A DNA stretch of 35,668 nt from positions 1 through 35,668 of the forward strand of contig NZ_DYZD01000344.1 in NCBI RefSeq assembly GCF_020741345.1. The letters run 5' to 3'. The notes beneath the pieces were generated by a model. It saw only the letters and a program-made list of their open reading frames with translations. It did not search any database and was not told where the DNA came from. Origin of the DNA: Nocardiopsis listeri. Its GTDB lineage: Bacteria > Actinomycetota > Actinomycetes > Streptosporangiales > Streptosporangiaceae. This document shows positions 18,630 through 27,380 of the stretch, piece by piece. The translations under genes were made by a program, and so were the position numbers. The stretch's first letter is position 1. Every line of letters begins with the position of its first letter.

Positions 18630-19682
18630 ATGCGTATGGGAGTGGTGGGCCTTCGCCGGGGACTGCACATGGCCCGATGGGCCAAACGGATCGGCATCGA
18701 CGTGGTCGCGGGCTGCGATGTGGACCCCGCCACGGCGCGGCACGCCACCGCACAACTGCCCACCCTGACCCTGGTCGAGCACTGGCGCGACCTGCTCCAC
18801 CAGGATCTGGACGCGGTCCTGCTCACCAACGACTTCGACGCCCACGCACCCCTGGCCATCACCTTCCTCGAACACGGCGTCCACGTACTCTCAGAGACCG
18901 CGGCCTGCGCCAACCCCCGGGAGGGGGCCGAACTCCTGGCCGCCGCCCAGGCCGGCACGGCCACCTACTCCTTCGCGGAGAACTACGTCCTGCACCCGCA
19001 CACGCGGCTCCTGCGCGCACTCGCCCAAGAGGGCACGTTGGGCCGGGTCGACCTCATCGAAGCCGACTACCTGCACGCCATGGCACCCCGAACGGTCCAA
19101 GACCTGATCGGGGACCCGGGACACTGGCGCGGCCGTATCGCTCCGACCGCCTACTGCACGCACTCGCTGTCGCCGATCCTGGCGATCACCGACGCCCTGC
19201 CGGTACAGGTCACCGCCTTCACCGTGCACACCGCCTCGCCCAGGCAGGCCTCGGTGATGGCGGTGCGCCTGTCCACCGGAGCCCTGGCCCTGACCCGCAA
19301 CGGCTTCCTCCAGGGAGAACCGGACTCGCACTGGAGTCGGATCTCGGTACACGGCACACGCGCGGCCGCCGAAGCGGGACGAAGCTTCGGCGAGAGCGCC
19401 TGGTCGGTACGAGTGCGTCACCAGGGGTGGACACGAGCGGACGGGCACACCCGGCAGGACGAACACACCGCCCCACCGGTGCTCGTGGACGGCGTGGCCG
19501 TGGAACGAGGGCAGGAGGGCACGGTGCTCCTACTCCAGGGACTACGCGCCACCGTGGAACAGGGAACGCCGCCACCGGTGGGGGTACACGAGGCCGTGGC
19601 CGCCTCCCTGGTCGGAGTGGCCGGAGCCCGGTCCCTGAGCGAAGGCTCCCTACCGGTACCGGTCCCCCTGCCCTGGACCTGA
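18630..19682 (+). CDS. Gfo/Idh/MocA family oxidoreductase-like protein
   Basis: A 350-residue protein with an N-terminal Rossmann domain (MRMGVVGLRRGLHMARWAKR) and an alpha/beta C-terminal domain of the Gfo/Idh/MocA family, which usually oxidise or reduce sugars with NAD(P). The usual catalytic EKP motif reads SETAACANP, so the lysine is absent. The following SFAENYVLHPH and AYCTHSLSPIL agree with a subgroup that keeps an AENY motif instead. The reaction may therefore differ or be lost. ATG at 18630 begins the Rossmann strand; GGGGAT upstream is a weak ribosome site. Confidence 0.82.
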   Translation: MRMGVVGLRRGLHMARWAKRIGIDVVAGCDVDPATARHATAQLPTLTLVEHWRDLLHQDLDAVLLTNDFDAHAPLAITFLEHGVHVLSETAACANPREGAELLAAAQAGTATYSFAENYVLHPHTRLLRALAQEGTLGRVDLIEADYLHAMAPRTVQDLIGDPGHWRGRIAPTAYCTHSLSPILAITDALPVQVTAFTVHTASPRQASVMAVRLSTGALALTRNGFLQGEPDSHWSRISVHGTRAAAEAGRSFGESAWSVRVRHQGWTRADGHTRQDEHTAPPVLVDGVAVERGQEGTVLLLQGLRATVEQGTPPPVGVHEAVAASLVGVAGARSLSEGSLPVPVPLPWT

Positions 19683-19891
19683 CCCCCTGACCTCGTGGGC
19701 CTTTCCCGTCGCCGCCCCGGCCGCGGCCGGTCCCCCCGCCAGCCGGTCGCTACCCGACCAACACCCCCTCGAGGGAGCGATCGGGTGCACCTGCCACCGG
19801 CCACCACCAAGGCGCTCCCCTAAGCTCGAGGCGACCTCGAATCCACCCCTGGTGGTCCCCTCATCCCACCTTGTTCCTGGAGCGTTCCCGC

Positions 19892-20896
19892 GTGTCCACC
19901 CACCCCACCCGGCACCGCCCCTCCGGGCTGGCCTTCGCCCTCGCCTCGGCCCTGACCTTCGGTGGTTCGGGGGTCTTCGCCCGCCCCCTGATGGACGCCG
20001 GCATGGACCCACTCCACGTCACCTGGCTGCGCGTGGCCGGCGCCGCCCTGATCCTGCTGCCGGTGGCCCTGCGCCACTGGCGTCTGGTCCTGCGCCGCCC
20101 CCTGCTGTTGTCGGCCTATGGCCTCTTCCCCATGGCCGGGGTCCAAGCCCTGTACTTCGCCGCCATCGCCCGCATCCCCGTCGGTATCGCCCTGCTGTTG
20201 GAGTTCCTGGGCCCGGTCCTGGTGCTGTTGTGGGTACGCCTGGTGCGCCGCAGACCGGTCTCCCCCGCCGCCGTCATCGGCGTGGTCCTGGCGGTGGCCG
20301 GGCTGAGCCTGCTGCTGGAGGTGTGGGCCGGCATGCGCCTGGACGCCATCGGGGTGGGCCTGGCACTGGGCGCGGCCGCGGCCCAGGCGGCGTTCTTCCT
20401 GCTGGGCGATGCCATGGGAGAGGACGCCGACCCCTTGGCCGTCATCGCCTTCGGCGCCCTGATCGCCGGTGTGGTCTTGGGCGTGCTCGCCCGCCCCTGG
20501 ACCCTGCCCTGGGAACTGCTGGGCGCACCCCTGCCCCTGGGCGGTATCGCCCCGCCCGGGTGGGCCATCGCCGTGTGGTTGGCCCTGGTGTGCACCGCCA
20601 TCGCCTACTTCACCGGGGTCTCGGCGATCAAGCGTTTGTCCCCACAGGTCGCCGGAGGTGTGGCCTACCTGGAGGTGGTCACCGCCATCGTGCTGGCCTG
20701 GATCCTGCTGGGCGAGGCGCTCAACACCATGCAGCTTCTGGGCGCGGTGGTGATCGTGACCGGGGCGTTCATCGCCCAGACAGCGGTGCCCACCACCCCG
20801 ACCACCACCGCGGCGAGCGATCTCGACGAACCCACCGCCACCACACCGGCCGACGAAGGCGACCCCACACGAGCCCGAGCCCTGGACCGGGACTGA
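19892..20896 (+). CDS. EamA/DMT-family exporter (RhtA-like)
   Basis: A 334-residue inner-membrane transporter with ten predicted helices forming two EamA repeats, as in RhtA-type threonine/homoserine exporters. The first repeat begins LAFALASALTFGGSGVFARP and the second contains AYFTGVSAIKRLSPQVAGGVAYLEVV and AWILLGEALN. A disordered Thr/Pro/Ala-rich C-terminal tail follows. GTG at 19892 was chosen because TGGAG lies nine bases before it; a TTG 21 bases upstream is less likely. Family substrates are amino acids or other small metabolites; here it is unknown. Confidence 0.88.
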   Translation: MSTHPTRHRPSGLAFALASALTFGGSGVFARPLMDAGMDPLHVTWLRVAGAALILLPVALRHWRLVLRRPLLLSAYGLFPMAGVQALYFAAIARIPVGIALLLEFLGPVLVLLWVRLVRRRPVSPAAVIGVVLAVAGLSLLLEVWAGMRLDAIGVGLALGAAAAQAAFFLLGDAMGEDADPLAVIAFGALIAGVVLGVLARPWTLPWELLGAPLPLGGIAPPGWAIAVWLALVCTAIAYFTGVSAIKRLSPQVAGGVAYLEVVTAIVLAWILLGEALNTMQLLGAVVIVTGAFIAQTAVPTTPTTTAASDLDEPTATTPADEGDPTRARALDRD

Positions 20897-20956
20897 ATCC
20901 GACCCGGCTCGGCCGCCCACGTGGTCTCCGTGGTTGCGGTCGCCGCCGACATCGAG

Positions 20957-21529
20957 TCACCGGTCCCTGAACTCGGCATCGAGGACCAACAGCTCACCGT
21001 CCTGGGTGAGTGCGACCTCGGCGCGAGCGAAGAACGGATCCCCGAAGGGGCGGGTCTCCGCGAAGGCCACGCGCACGGTGTTCTCGATGTCGGTCGACGA
21101 GATGGCGCACTCCAGGGGCACCACCGCGAGGGTGTGGTCCTCGCCGAGCTCGATCGAGTCCAGGTCCTCACCGGTCAGTGCGATGGCCATACGCTGATCC
21201 ACGGTGGCCTCGCTCTCGGTCGCGTCGATCCCCTCCTGGAGCAGTTCGAGGAAGAGGTCGAGGCGCCCCTCGACGTAGTCGACCCGGTACTCCACGGCGC
21301 ACCGCGCAGGGTCCTCGGACTCGACCGCGGTGAGGGTGATGGACTCCTGTACCCGGTGGTCGCGGTAGCCCTCGCTCTGGTCGATGAGCTCATCGGAAAT
21401 ACGGAACTCGATGCTGCGCGCCGGGTCCGTCGCGGGCTCGGTGAAGTCGAAGACGGTCGATGGGCCGCACGCGGTCAGCACGAGCAAGGAGATCGAACTC
21501 AGTGTCGCGAGGGCGGTGGGGGACTTGAT
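20957..21529 (-). CDS. Secreted lipoprotein, probable ATC start
   Basis: A 190-residue lipoprotein. The signal peptide reads MKSPTALATLSSISLLVLTA before the lipid-anchored Cys21, assuming initiation at ATC 21529. AAGGAG stands exactly six bases before that ATC. No in-frame ATG, GTG or TTG exists between it and a GTG 132 bases upstream, and starting there would place the signal peptide internally and translate across a hairpin. ATC initiation is rare. The mature part is acidic, with Cys in ARCAVEY and PLECAIS probably forming a disulfide. I do not recognise the family; the function is unknown. It lies downstream of rnz on the same strand. Confidence 0.7.
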   Translation of the reverse strand: MKSPTALATLSSISLLVLTACGPSTVFDFTEPATDPARSIEFRISDELIDQSEGYRDHRVQESITLTAVESEDPARCAVEYRVDYVEGRLDLFLELLQEGIDATESEATVDQRMAIALTGEDLDSIELGEDHTLAVVPLECAISSTDIENTVRVAFAETRPFGDPFFARAEVALTQDGELLVLDAEFRDR

Positions 21530-21558
21530 GGCGTGCTCCTTGACTTGTCCAAAGAACC

Positions 21559-21592
21559 AGCGGGTTCGACGCCTTACGGTTTCGAACCCGCT
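21559..21592 (-). terminator. Terminator or leader hairpin after rnz
   Basis: AGCGGGTTCGA (21559-21569) and TCGAACCCGCT (21582-21592) form a perfect eleven-base stem with a 12-base loop. It lies between the RNase Z stop and the lipoprotein start, so it probably ends the rnz transcript or separates the two genes. Confidence 0.65.
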
Positions 21593-21682
21593 CCGGGGAG
21601 AGGTACACGTGCGGTATGGCCGCGAACGCAGGTGCCTGAAGAGGAGGAACCGGCCCCGCACGCCTGAATCGGACCGGCTGTC

Positions 21683-22609
21683 TCAGCGCCGGGCCGGCAA
21701 CGCGATCCGGTCCAGGTCCGCGGCCAACACGACCGCTCCGTCGAACTCCTCGGCGGCCTGGGCCACGAACGAGCCCTCCTGGTCTTGTTCGTACCTCTCC
21801 GACAGGTGGGTGAGCACCAGCAGGCGCACCCCCGCCCGCGCGGCGATCCGACCCGCCTGCCGGGCCGTCAGATGCCCGTACCGTTCGGCCCAATCCTCGT
21901 GCTCGTCCAGGTAGGTCGACTCGATCACCAGCATGTCCGCACCCCATGCCAACTCCACGGCCTGCTCGCACTCGCCGGTGTCCATCACGAACGCGAACAC
22001 CTGCCCGGGCCGGGGGCGGGCGCACTCTGCCAGCTCCACCGTGCGCCCCCGCACCTCGATACTTCCCTGACGCTGCAAACGGGCGATGTCGGGCCCGTGC
22101 ACCCCGAAGTGCGCCAACCGCTCGGGCAGCATCCGCCACCCGTCCGGTTCGACCAACCGGTACCCGTAGGCCGGTACCGAGTGGCGCAGCGGCAACGCCG
22201 TGATGGTGAACGGCTCCTCCTCGCCCAGCACACAGCCGCCCCCGCCGCCCACCGGTTGGGCAACGATCACGTCGGTGTCCACGAAGGAGGTGGCGTGCCG
22301 CAACCGCTCCCAGTACTCCTGGCCCGACCCCGGGTAGGCGGCCCTTACCGTGTGCGACACCTGGTCGCGGGCGATGCGCTGCACGATGCCCGGCAACCCC
22401 AGACTGTGGTCGCCGTGGAAGTGGGTCACGCAGATCCGGGTGATGTCGGAGGCCGCGAGTCCCGCCATGCGCATCTGCCGCTGGGTGCCCTCACCAGGGT
22501 CGAACAACACCCCCTGATCCCCCCAACGCAGGAAGTACCCGTTGTGATTGCGCCGACGGGTGGGAACCGCACTGGAGCTGCCCAAGATCACGAGTTCACG
22601 AACCGACAT
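21683..22609 (-). CDS. rnz: Ribonuclease Z
   Basis: A 308-residue metallo-beta-lactamase-fold nuclease that trims the 3' ends of tRNA precursors. It begins RELVILGSSSAVPTRRRNHN, the usual N terminus, followed by LFDPGEGTQRQM and the zinc-binding motif THFHGDHSLGLPG (residues 62-74). Further metal ligands lie in LPLRHSVPAYGYR, MDTGECE and LVLTHLSERY. The long-form layout fits bacterial RNase Z. ATG at 22609 starts the conserved N terminus; an ATG nine bases upstream is possible, and neither has a strong ribosome site. Confidence 0.94.
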   Translation of the reverse strand: MSVRELVILGSSSAVPTRRRNHNGYFLRWGDQGVLFDPGEGTQRQMRMAGLAASDITRICVTHFHGDHSLGLPGIVQRIARDQVSHTVRAAYPGSGQEYWERLRHATSFVDTDVIVAQPVGGGGGCVLGEEEPFTITALPLRHSVPAYGYRLVEPDGWRMLPERLAHFGVHGPDIARLQRQGSIEVRGRTVELAECARPRPGQVFAFVMDTGECEQAVELAWGADMLVIESTYLDEHEDWAERYGHLTARQAGRIAARAGVRLLVLTHLSERYEQDQEGSFVAQAAEEFDGAVVLAADLDRIALPARR

Positions 22610-22744
22610 GGCCCACATTGTCCCATTCCCCGGCCGTCCTGCCCGCCTCCACCACCGCTCTGTCCACAACAGGCCACACCGCCCCGACCCCTGCTTTTCC
22701 CGGCCAGGTCATGCCCGCCCCAGCCCACAAAACCAAGGAGGACC

Positions 22745-23164
22745 GTGACCGACGAACCCCACCGACCCATCACCATCACCGTGGAACAGGGCTCGGAGCG
22801 GCTCCGGTTCACCACCACACACCCCCGACGGCAGAGTGTCCATCGAGGCGGTCGGATTCACCGACGACGGCGAGATCACCACGAACCTGTCCGGGGTCCT
22901 GCCGGCGGAGACCATGACCACCCTGGGGTGGCTCATGCTGCGAAGTTCCACCATCGGCCAGGATCCGGTCGGGTTCGCACAGGCACAACGCCGCCACCCC
23001 CCAACGCCTACCGGCCCTGGAGCGCCGAGGACGACGAACCCCTGGCCCGGCGCTTCGCCCAGGGCACGACCCTGGCCGCACTCGCACAGGAGCTCGGTCG
23101 CAACACCGGTGCGATCCGCTCCCGCCTGACACGGCCGGGCATAGACGAACCCGAACCCGGATGA
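22745..23164 (+). pseudogene. Small HTH-tailed protein gene with two compensating frameshifts
   Basis: GTG at 22745 follows AAGGAGG and opens a frame that runs without a stop to 23164. The N-terminal part (DEPHRPITITVEQGSERLRF) and the C-terminal part (RPWSAEDDEPLARRFAQGTT, then ELGRNTGAIRSRL, a SANT/Myb-like helix-turn-helix) look like real protein. The middle looks real only in another frame: PDGRVSIEAVGFTDDGEITT through TLGWLMLRSSTIGQDPVGF. The switches fall in a run of five C (22822-22826) and a run of six C (22997-23002). One extra C in the first and one missing in the second would restore a single 139-residue protein. Either two sequencing errors or a compensated mutant gene is likely. 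The function is unknown. Confidence 0.65.
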
Positions 23165-23227
23165 GCCACCGCCGGCCCGACCTCATCCTCAACACCCGCC
23201 CCACCACACCCATGGCCGCGCACACCG

Positions 23228-23233
23228 TAGGCT
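23228..23233 (+). promoter_or_regulatory. -10 element for a leaderless DUF2804 transcript
   Basis: TAGGCT ends eight bases before the ATG at 23242, which lacks a ribosome site. This supports that start over an upstream ATG at 23161 that overlaps the previous stop. Confidence 0.5.
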
Positions 23234-23241
23234 TGACGGCC

Positions 23242-24258
23242 ATGCCCACACACGAACGCGAGATCACCTCACCCGTGGACCTGTGCACCCCCCAGGGGCG
23301 CCTGAACCGCGAGGCGGTGGGCTGGTCGCGCACCCCGCTGCACCGCACCCACATCCCCGGCTGGTCACGCACCAAACGCTGGGAATACTGGTGCGTGAGC
23401 ACCCCCACCCACCTGATCGCCATCACCGTCGCCGACATCGACTACCTGGGCCTGACCTCGGTCTACCTACTGGACCACGCCGACCCCACCGCACCCGTGG
23501 AGGTCACCCGCACCGCGCTGCGCCCCCTGGGACACGGAGTGCGCGTGCCCCACAGCCTGGGCACCGGCCCCACCGCCGCCCTGGGCCCCATCCGCGCCCA
23601 CATCGACGACACCCCCACCGGCACCCGCCTGCGCTTTTCCTGCACCACCGACCACGGGCCCCTCCACGCCGACCTGCTGGTCACCCGGCCTCCAGGCCAC
23701 GAATCCATGAGCGTGGTCATCCCCTGGAGCCCCACCCGCTTCCAGTACACCTCCAAACACACCGCACGCCCCGCCTCGGGCACCGTCCGCCTGGGCGAGC
23801 ACACCTACGACTTCACCGACGCCTTCGGTGTACTGGACCACGGCCGCGGCCGCTGGCCCTACGACATCAACTGGAACTGGGGCGCCGCCGCGGGCCACAC
23901 CAACGGCCACACCCTGGGCCTACAGTTCGGCGGCCAATGGACCAAGGGCACCGGACTGACCGAGAACGCCCTGTGCGTGGACGGCCGCCTCACCAAGATC
24001 GGCGAAGAACTGGTCTGGGACTACGACCCCGACGACTTCCTGGCCCCCTGGCGCCTGTACACCCCCGCCTCCGACCGTGTCGACGTGGTCTTCACCCCCT
24101 TCCACGAACGCGTCGACCGCACCGACACCGGCCTGATCGTCAGCGACACCCACCAGTGCTTCGGCCACTACCGGGGCACCGTACGCACCGACGACGGCAC
24201 CACCCTGACCGTGACCGATCTGAACGGCTTCGCCGAACAGGTCCACATGCGCTGGTGA
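23242..24258 (+). CDS. DUF2804 domain protein
   Basis: A 338-residue protein matching the DUF2804 family along its whole length. The N terminus EREITSPVDLCTPQGRLNRE and VGWSRTPLHR, the central GVLDHGRGRWPYDINWNWGA and the QFGGQWTKGTGLTENALCVD stretch are family hallmarks. The fold is expected to be beta-rich, related to lipocalin/AttH-like domains, but no activity is established. ATG at 23242 matches the family start and follows a TAGGCT element by eight bases. An in-frame ATG at 23161 would overlap the preceding stop as ATGA and add 27 residues. Confidence 0.88.
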   Translation: MPTHEREITSPVDLCTPQGRLNREAVGWSRTPLHRTHIPGWSRTKRWEYWCVSTPTHLIAITVADIDYLGLTSVYLLDHADPTAPVEVTRTALRPLGHGVRVPHSLGTGPTAALGPIRAHIDDTPTGTRLRFSCTTDHGPLHADLLVTRPPGHESMSVVIPWSPTRFQYTSKHTARPASGTVRLGEHTYDFTDAFGVLDHGRGRWPYDINWNWGAAAGHTNGHTLGLQFGGQWTKGTGLTENALCVDGRLTKIGEELVWDYDPDDFLAPWRLYTPASDRVDVVFTPFHERVDRTDTGLIVSDTHQCFGHYRGTVRTDDGTTLTVTDLNGFAEQVHMRW

Positions 24259-24264
24259 GCGGCG

Positions 24265-24296
24265 GGGGCGCGCACCGAACACACCGTGCGCGCCCC
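24265..24296 (+). terminator. Terminator after the DUF2804 gene
   Basis: GGGGCGCGCAC (24265-24275) and GTGCGCGCCCC (24286-24296) form a perfect eleven-base stem with a ten-base loop right after the stop codon. Confidence 0.75.
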
Positions 24297-24508
24297 ACCC
24301 TTGGGGCATGGCGTGGCCACAGCCGACCTGAACACGCCCGGTTAGCGCCACTTGCCTCCCCCGCCCCACACCACCCTCAGACAAAACGACACCGAAAGCC
24401 TCTGGATAAGCGACATCCAGCCATCAGACCAGCCCCGACGATGCTCAGGTGGCCAAATCCTGCTACCGTGCGGGTCGCGAACTACGGGATGATTTAGGAG
24501 ACCTGAAC

Positions 24509-26125
24509 ATGGGGCAACAGCCTCGCGAGCAATGGGGAACGCGAGCGGGATTCCTCATGGCCGCGATCGGATCGGCCATCGGACTGGGCAACATCTGGCG
24601 ATTCCCCTACGTCGCCTATGAGAACGGGGGCGGAGCCTTCCTCCTGCCCTACCTGATCGCGATGCTCACCGCGGGTATCCCGCTCCTCATCCTCGAATAC
24701 GGCATCGGCCACCGCTACCGCTCCTCGGCACCCCTGTCCTACCGGCGCATCTGGCGCCCCGCCGAAGCCCTGGGCTGGTGGCAGGTGGCCATCTGCTTCG
24801 TCGTGGCCATCTACTACGCCGTCATCATCGCCTGGTCGATCCGCTACACCTGGTTCTCCATCACCCAGGCCTGGGGCAACGACCCCGACGGGTTCTTCTT
24901 CAACGACTTCCTCCAGATGAACCCCGAACCCGGACCGGTCTCGGGCTACGTCTCCGGGGTCGCCTGGCCCCTCATCGGCGTGTGGCTGGTCGCCCTGACC
25001 ATCCTCATCATCGGAGTGCGCCGCGGCATCGAGATCATCAACAAGATCACCATCCCCCTGCTCGTGATCCTGTTCGGCATCATGGTCATCCAGGCCCTGA
25101 CCCTGGACGGCGCCGTCACCGGACTGAACGCGTTCTTCACACCCGACTGGTCGGCCATGCTCACCGGAAAGGTGTGGATCGCCGCCTACGGACACGTGTT
25201 CTTCTCACTGTCCATCGGCTTCGCCATCATGGTCACCTACGCCTCCTACCTCAAGCGCAAGTCCGACCTGACCGGCTCGGCCATGGTCGCCGGGTTCGCC
25301 AACGCCTCCTTCGAACTCCTGGCCGGCATCGGCGTCTTCGCCGCCCTGGGATTCATGGCGAGCGCCGCCGGCACCGCCGTCGACGAAGTCGCCACCTCCG
25401 GCATCGGACTGGCCTTCGTCGCCTTCCCACAGATCATCTCCAGCCTGCCCTTCGGCGGCCCCCTGTTCGGCGTACTGTTCTTCGCCTGCCTGTCCATCGC
25501 CGGCATCACCTCACTGATCAGCATCGTCCAGGTCATCGTCTCCGCCGTCCAAGACCGCACCGGACTGGGCCGCACCCAGACCGTGGCCCTGGTCGGCGGC
25601 GCCACCGCCCTGGCCTCGATCCTGCTCTTTCCCACCCACGAGGGACTCCACTTCCTCGACGTCTTCGACCGCTTCATCAACCAGTACGGCATCGCACTGG
25701 CAGGCCTGGTCCTGGTCGTCTTCATCTCCTGGGGGGTGCGTCGACTCAAGCTCTTCCAGGCCCACGTCAACGCCGTCTCCTCCATCCACCTGGGCACCTG
25801 GTGGCGCATCACCCTGGGCGTGATCACCCCCGTCCTGCTCGGCATCATGATGTGGGACAGCCTGCGCATCGAACTCACCGAGAACTACGAGGGCTACCCG
25901 ACCGGGTTCTTGCTGATCGCCGGATGGGGCGTGGCCATCGGCGCCATCGTCTTCGGCATCATCGTCGCCTGCTTCCCCTGGAAGAAGGCCGACGCCATCG
26001 CCCGCGACGACGCCGCCCGCACCCGGGCCGAGGACGGTCGGACCCCGGTGCAGTTGGAGGAGCCCGAGCAGGTCGGCGCCGAACCGGCCACCGACCACAC
26101 CCGTGACAAGGAAGGGGACCGCTGA
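24509..26125 (+). CDS. metP: Sodium-dependent methionine/alanine importer, large subunit
   Basis: A 538-residue neurotransmitter:sodium symporter (NSS) family transporter with about 12 membrane helices. The N-terminal sodium/substrate signature is intact: AAIGSAIGLGNIWRFPYVAY and GGGAFLLPY. ATG at 24509 follows TAGGAG by eight bases. The next gene encodes the small MetS subunit and overlaps it by one base (TGATG), as in the MetPS system of Corynebacterium glutamicum that imports methionine and alanine with Na+. The C terminus is a charged cytoplasmic tail. Substrate assignment rests on the metS neighbour. Confidence 0.92.
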   Translation: MGQQPREQWGTRAGFLMAAIGSAIGLGNIWRFPYVAYENGGGAFLLPYLIAMLTAGIPLLILEYGIGHRYRSSAPLSYRRIWRPAEALGWWQVAICFVVAIYYAVIIAWSIRYTWFSITQAWGNDPDGFFFNDFLQMNPEPGPVSGYVSGVAWPLIGVWLVALTILIIGVRRGIEIINKITIPLLVILFGIMVIQALTLDGAVTGLNAFFTPDWSAMLTGKVWIAAYGHVFFSLSIGFAIMVTYASYLKRKSDLTGSAMVAGFANASFELLAGIGVFAALGFMASAAGTAVDEVATSGIGLAFVAFPQIISSLPFGGPLFGVLFFACLSIAGITSLISIVQVIVSAVQDRTGLGRTQTVALVGGATALASILLFPTHEGLHFLDVFDRFINQYGIALAGLVLVVFISWGVRRLKLFQAHVNAVSSIHLGTWWRITLGVITPVLLGIMMWDSLRIELTENYEGYPTGFLLIAGWGVAIGAIVFGIIVACFPWKKADAIARDDAARTRAEDGRTPVQLEEPEQVGAEPATDHTRDKEGDR

Positions 26126-26238
26126 TGTCCACCAGCGCCATCATCATGATGGTCATCTCCATCGCCGTGCTCTGGGGCGGCCTCATCACGGCGGTACTGC
26201 ACCTGCGGCGCCACCCCGACGAACCCGAAACCGAGTAA
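26125..26238 (+). CDS. metS: MetS small subunit of the NSS importer
   Basis: A 37-residue protein: one membrane helix (residues 5-25) beginning MSTSAIIMMVISIAVLWGGL, then the short tail HLRRHPDEPETE. This is the pattern of the methionine/alanine import family small subunit, needed for MetP activity in Corynebacterium. The ATG overlaps the metP stop as TGATG, giving coupled translation. It is too short to be found by length-based gene calling. A strong terminator follows. Confidence 0.92.
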   Translation: MSTSAIIMMVISIAVLWGGLITAVLHLRRHPDEPETE

Positions 26239-26250
26239 CGGACCGAAACC

Positions 26251-26285
26251 GGTGGGGCCGCCCGATCTGATCGGGCGGCCCCACC
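26251..26285 (+). terminator. Strong terminator of metPS
   Basis: GGTGGGGCCGCCCGA (26251-26265) and its exact complement (26271-26285) make a fifteen-base stem with a five-base loop, followed shortly by CTTT. It lies 12 bases after the metS stop. Confidence 0.9.
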
Positions 26286-26360
26286 GCCTTTCCCCCACCT
26301 CCACCCGGCCACGCCGAACAAGGTCACCGCACACACCCGTCGACGTGGGATGATCCCGCG

Positions 26361-27311
26361 ATGACCACGTACATGAGCCCCCGCCAACAGGCCGAACGCA
26401 CCGACCACGCCGTCCACACCGCAACCGGGGCCGCCCGCGAACTCGGACTCACCGTGACCGACCCGCGGGTACTCCACGACGTGTTCTCCGTCGTCGTTCA
26501 CCTGGCCCCCGCACCGGTCGTGGCCCGCGTCCCCACCGTCCTGCCCCACACCACGACCCTGCACGACCTGGCCCTGCGCCAACAGGACGAACTGAACGTG
26601 ACACGGTGGCTGGCCGACCAAGGCCTGCCCGTCCTGGAACCCAGCCCTCTCCTCCCGGCCCGACCCCTCCAACGCCAGGGCCTGTCCATGACGTTCTGGA
26701 CCTTCGTCGAGCAGGCCGACGACGTCGAACCCGACTACGTGGCCAACGCCGAGAGCACCGCCGACCTGCACGCCGCCCTACGTTCCTATCCCGCGGCGCT
26801 GTCGTACCTGTCCACGGCCGAACCCGCCTTCGTCACCGACGCCCTGACACGGCTCGGCGAACACCCCGACCTCATCACCCCCGACGACCTGGACCGGGCC
26901 CACCGCGAATGGGACCTCCTGCACCCCCTGGTGCGTTCCCAGGCCGCCTTCCAGGAGCGCTTCGGCGACATCGACCTGCAGCCCATCCACGGCGACTCCC
27001 CACCCGCCAACATCTTCCACTCGACCCGAGGAGACCTGTACGCCGACTTCGAAATGCTCACGCTCGGCCCCGTGGAATGGGACCTGGCGGCCCTGGGCCC
27101 CGAATGCGAGGCCGCCTACGACCGGGGCGCGCGCCGCAACGGCCTGCGCACCCTGAACCCCGACGTGTCCAGGTTCGTCAACGCCATCGGCATGCTGCGC
27201 GCCATCGCCCACCTCACGCTCGTGCCCGAGCTGCCCACACTCAACGAGGCCCTACAACCGGCCGTGGAACACTGGCGCACCCTGCCCTTCGCCGGCGGCC
27301 ACACACCCTGA
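26361..27311 (+). CDS. Phosphotransferase-family protein (APH fold)
   Basis: A 316-residue APH-fold kinase-like protein. The catalytic loop is PIHGDSPPANIF (His210, Asp212, Asn217), and the metal-binding motif is DFE (Asp229) in YADFEMLTLGPVEWDLAALG, followed by the usual WD helix cap. The N-terminal lobe contains VVARVPT where an ATP-binding lysine would be expected, so Arg may replace it. The ATG has no clear ribosome site; GATGAT six bases upstream could serve as a -10 for a leaderless message. Substrate unknown; similar proteins are often annotated as aminoglycoside phosphotransferase without evidence for drug activity. Confidence 0.85.
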   Translation: MTTYMSPRQQAERTDHAVHTATGAARELGLTVTDPRVLHDVFSVVVHLAPAPVVARVPTVLPHTTTLHDLALRQQDELNVTRWLADQGLPVLEPSPLLPARPLQRQGLSMTFWTFVEQADDVEPDYVANAESTADLHAALRSYPAALSYLSTAEPAFVTDALTRLGEHPDLITPDDLDRAHREWDLLHPLVRSQAAFQERFGDIDLQPIHGDSPPANIFHSTRGDLYADFEMLTLGPVEWDLAALGPECEAAYDRGARRNGLRTLNPDVSRFVNAIGMLRAIAHLTLVPELPTLNEALQPAVEHWRTLPFAGGHTP

Positions 27312-27340
27312 ACGCCCCGCCCCACCCCTCCAGGCGAAGG

Positions 27341-27375
27341 GCCCCTGGCCCGGACCCCGTATCCAGGCCAAGGGC
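27341..27375. terminator. Terminator-like repeat between converging genes
   Basis: GCCCCTGGCC (27341-27350) and GGCCAAGGGC (27366-27375) form a ten-base stem with one C-A mismatch on the plus strand, which becomes a G-U pair on the minus strand. It lies just downstream of the DJ-1/PfpI gene end. Confidence 0.5.
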
Positions 27376-27380
27376 ACCCG

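Noticed and set aside
21559..21592. GGTTCGAA-like sequence resembling a tRNA T-loop
   Set aside because: No acceptor stem, anticodon arm or CCA-end context surrounds it; the eleven-base perfect stem is better explained as a terminator or leader hairpin.
22836..23129. A separate gene from the GTG at 22836
   Set aside because: Its first half is protein-like but its second half is not, and its natural continuation lies in the other frame; it is better treated as the middle of the frameshifted gene.
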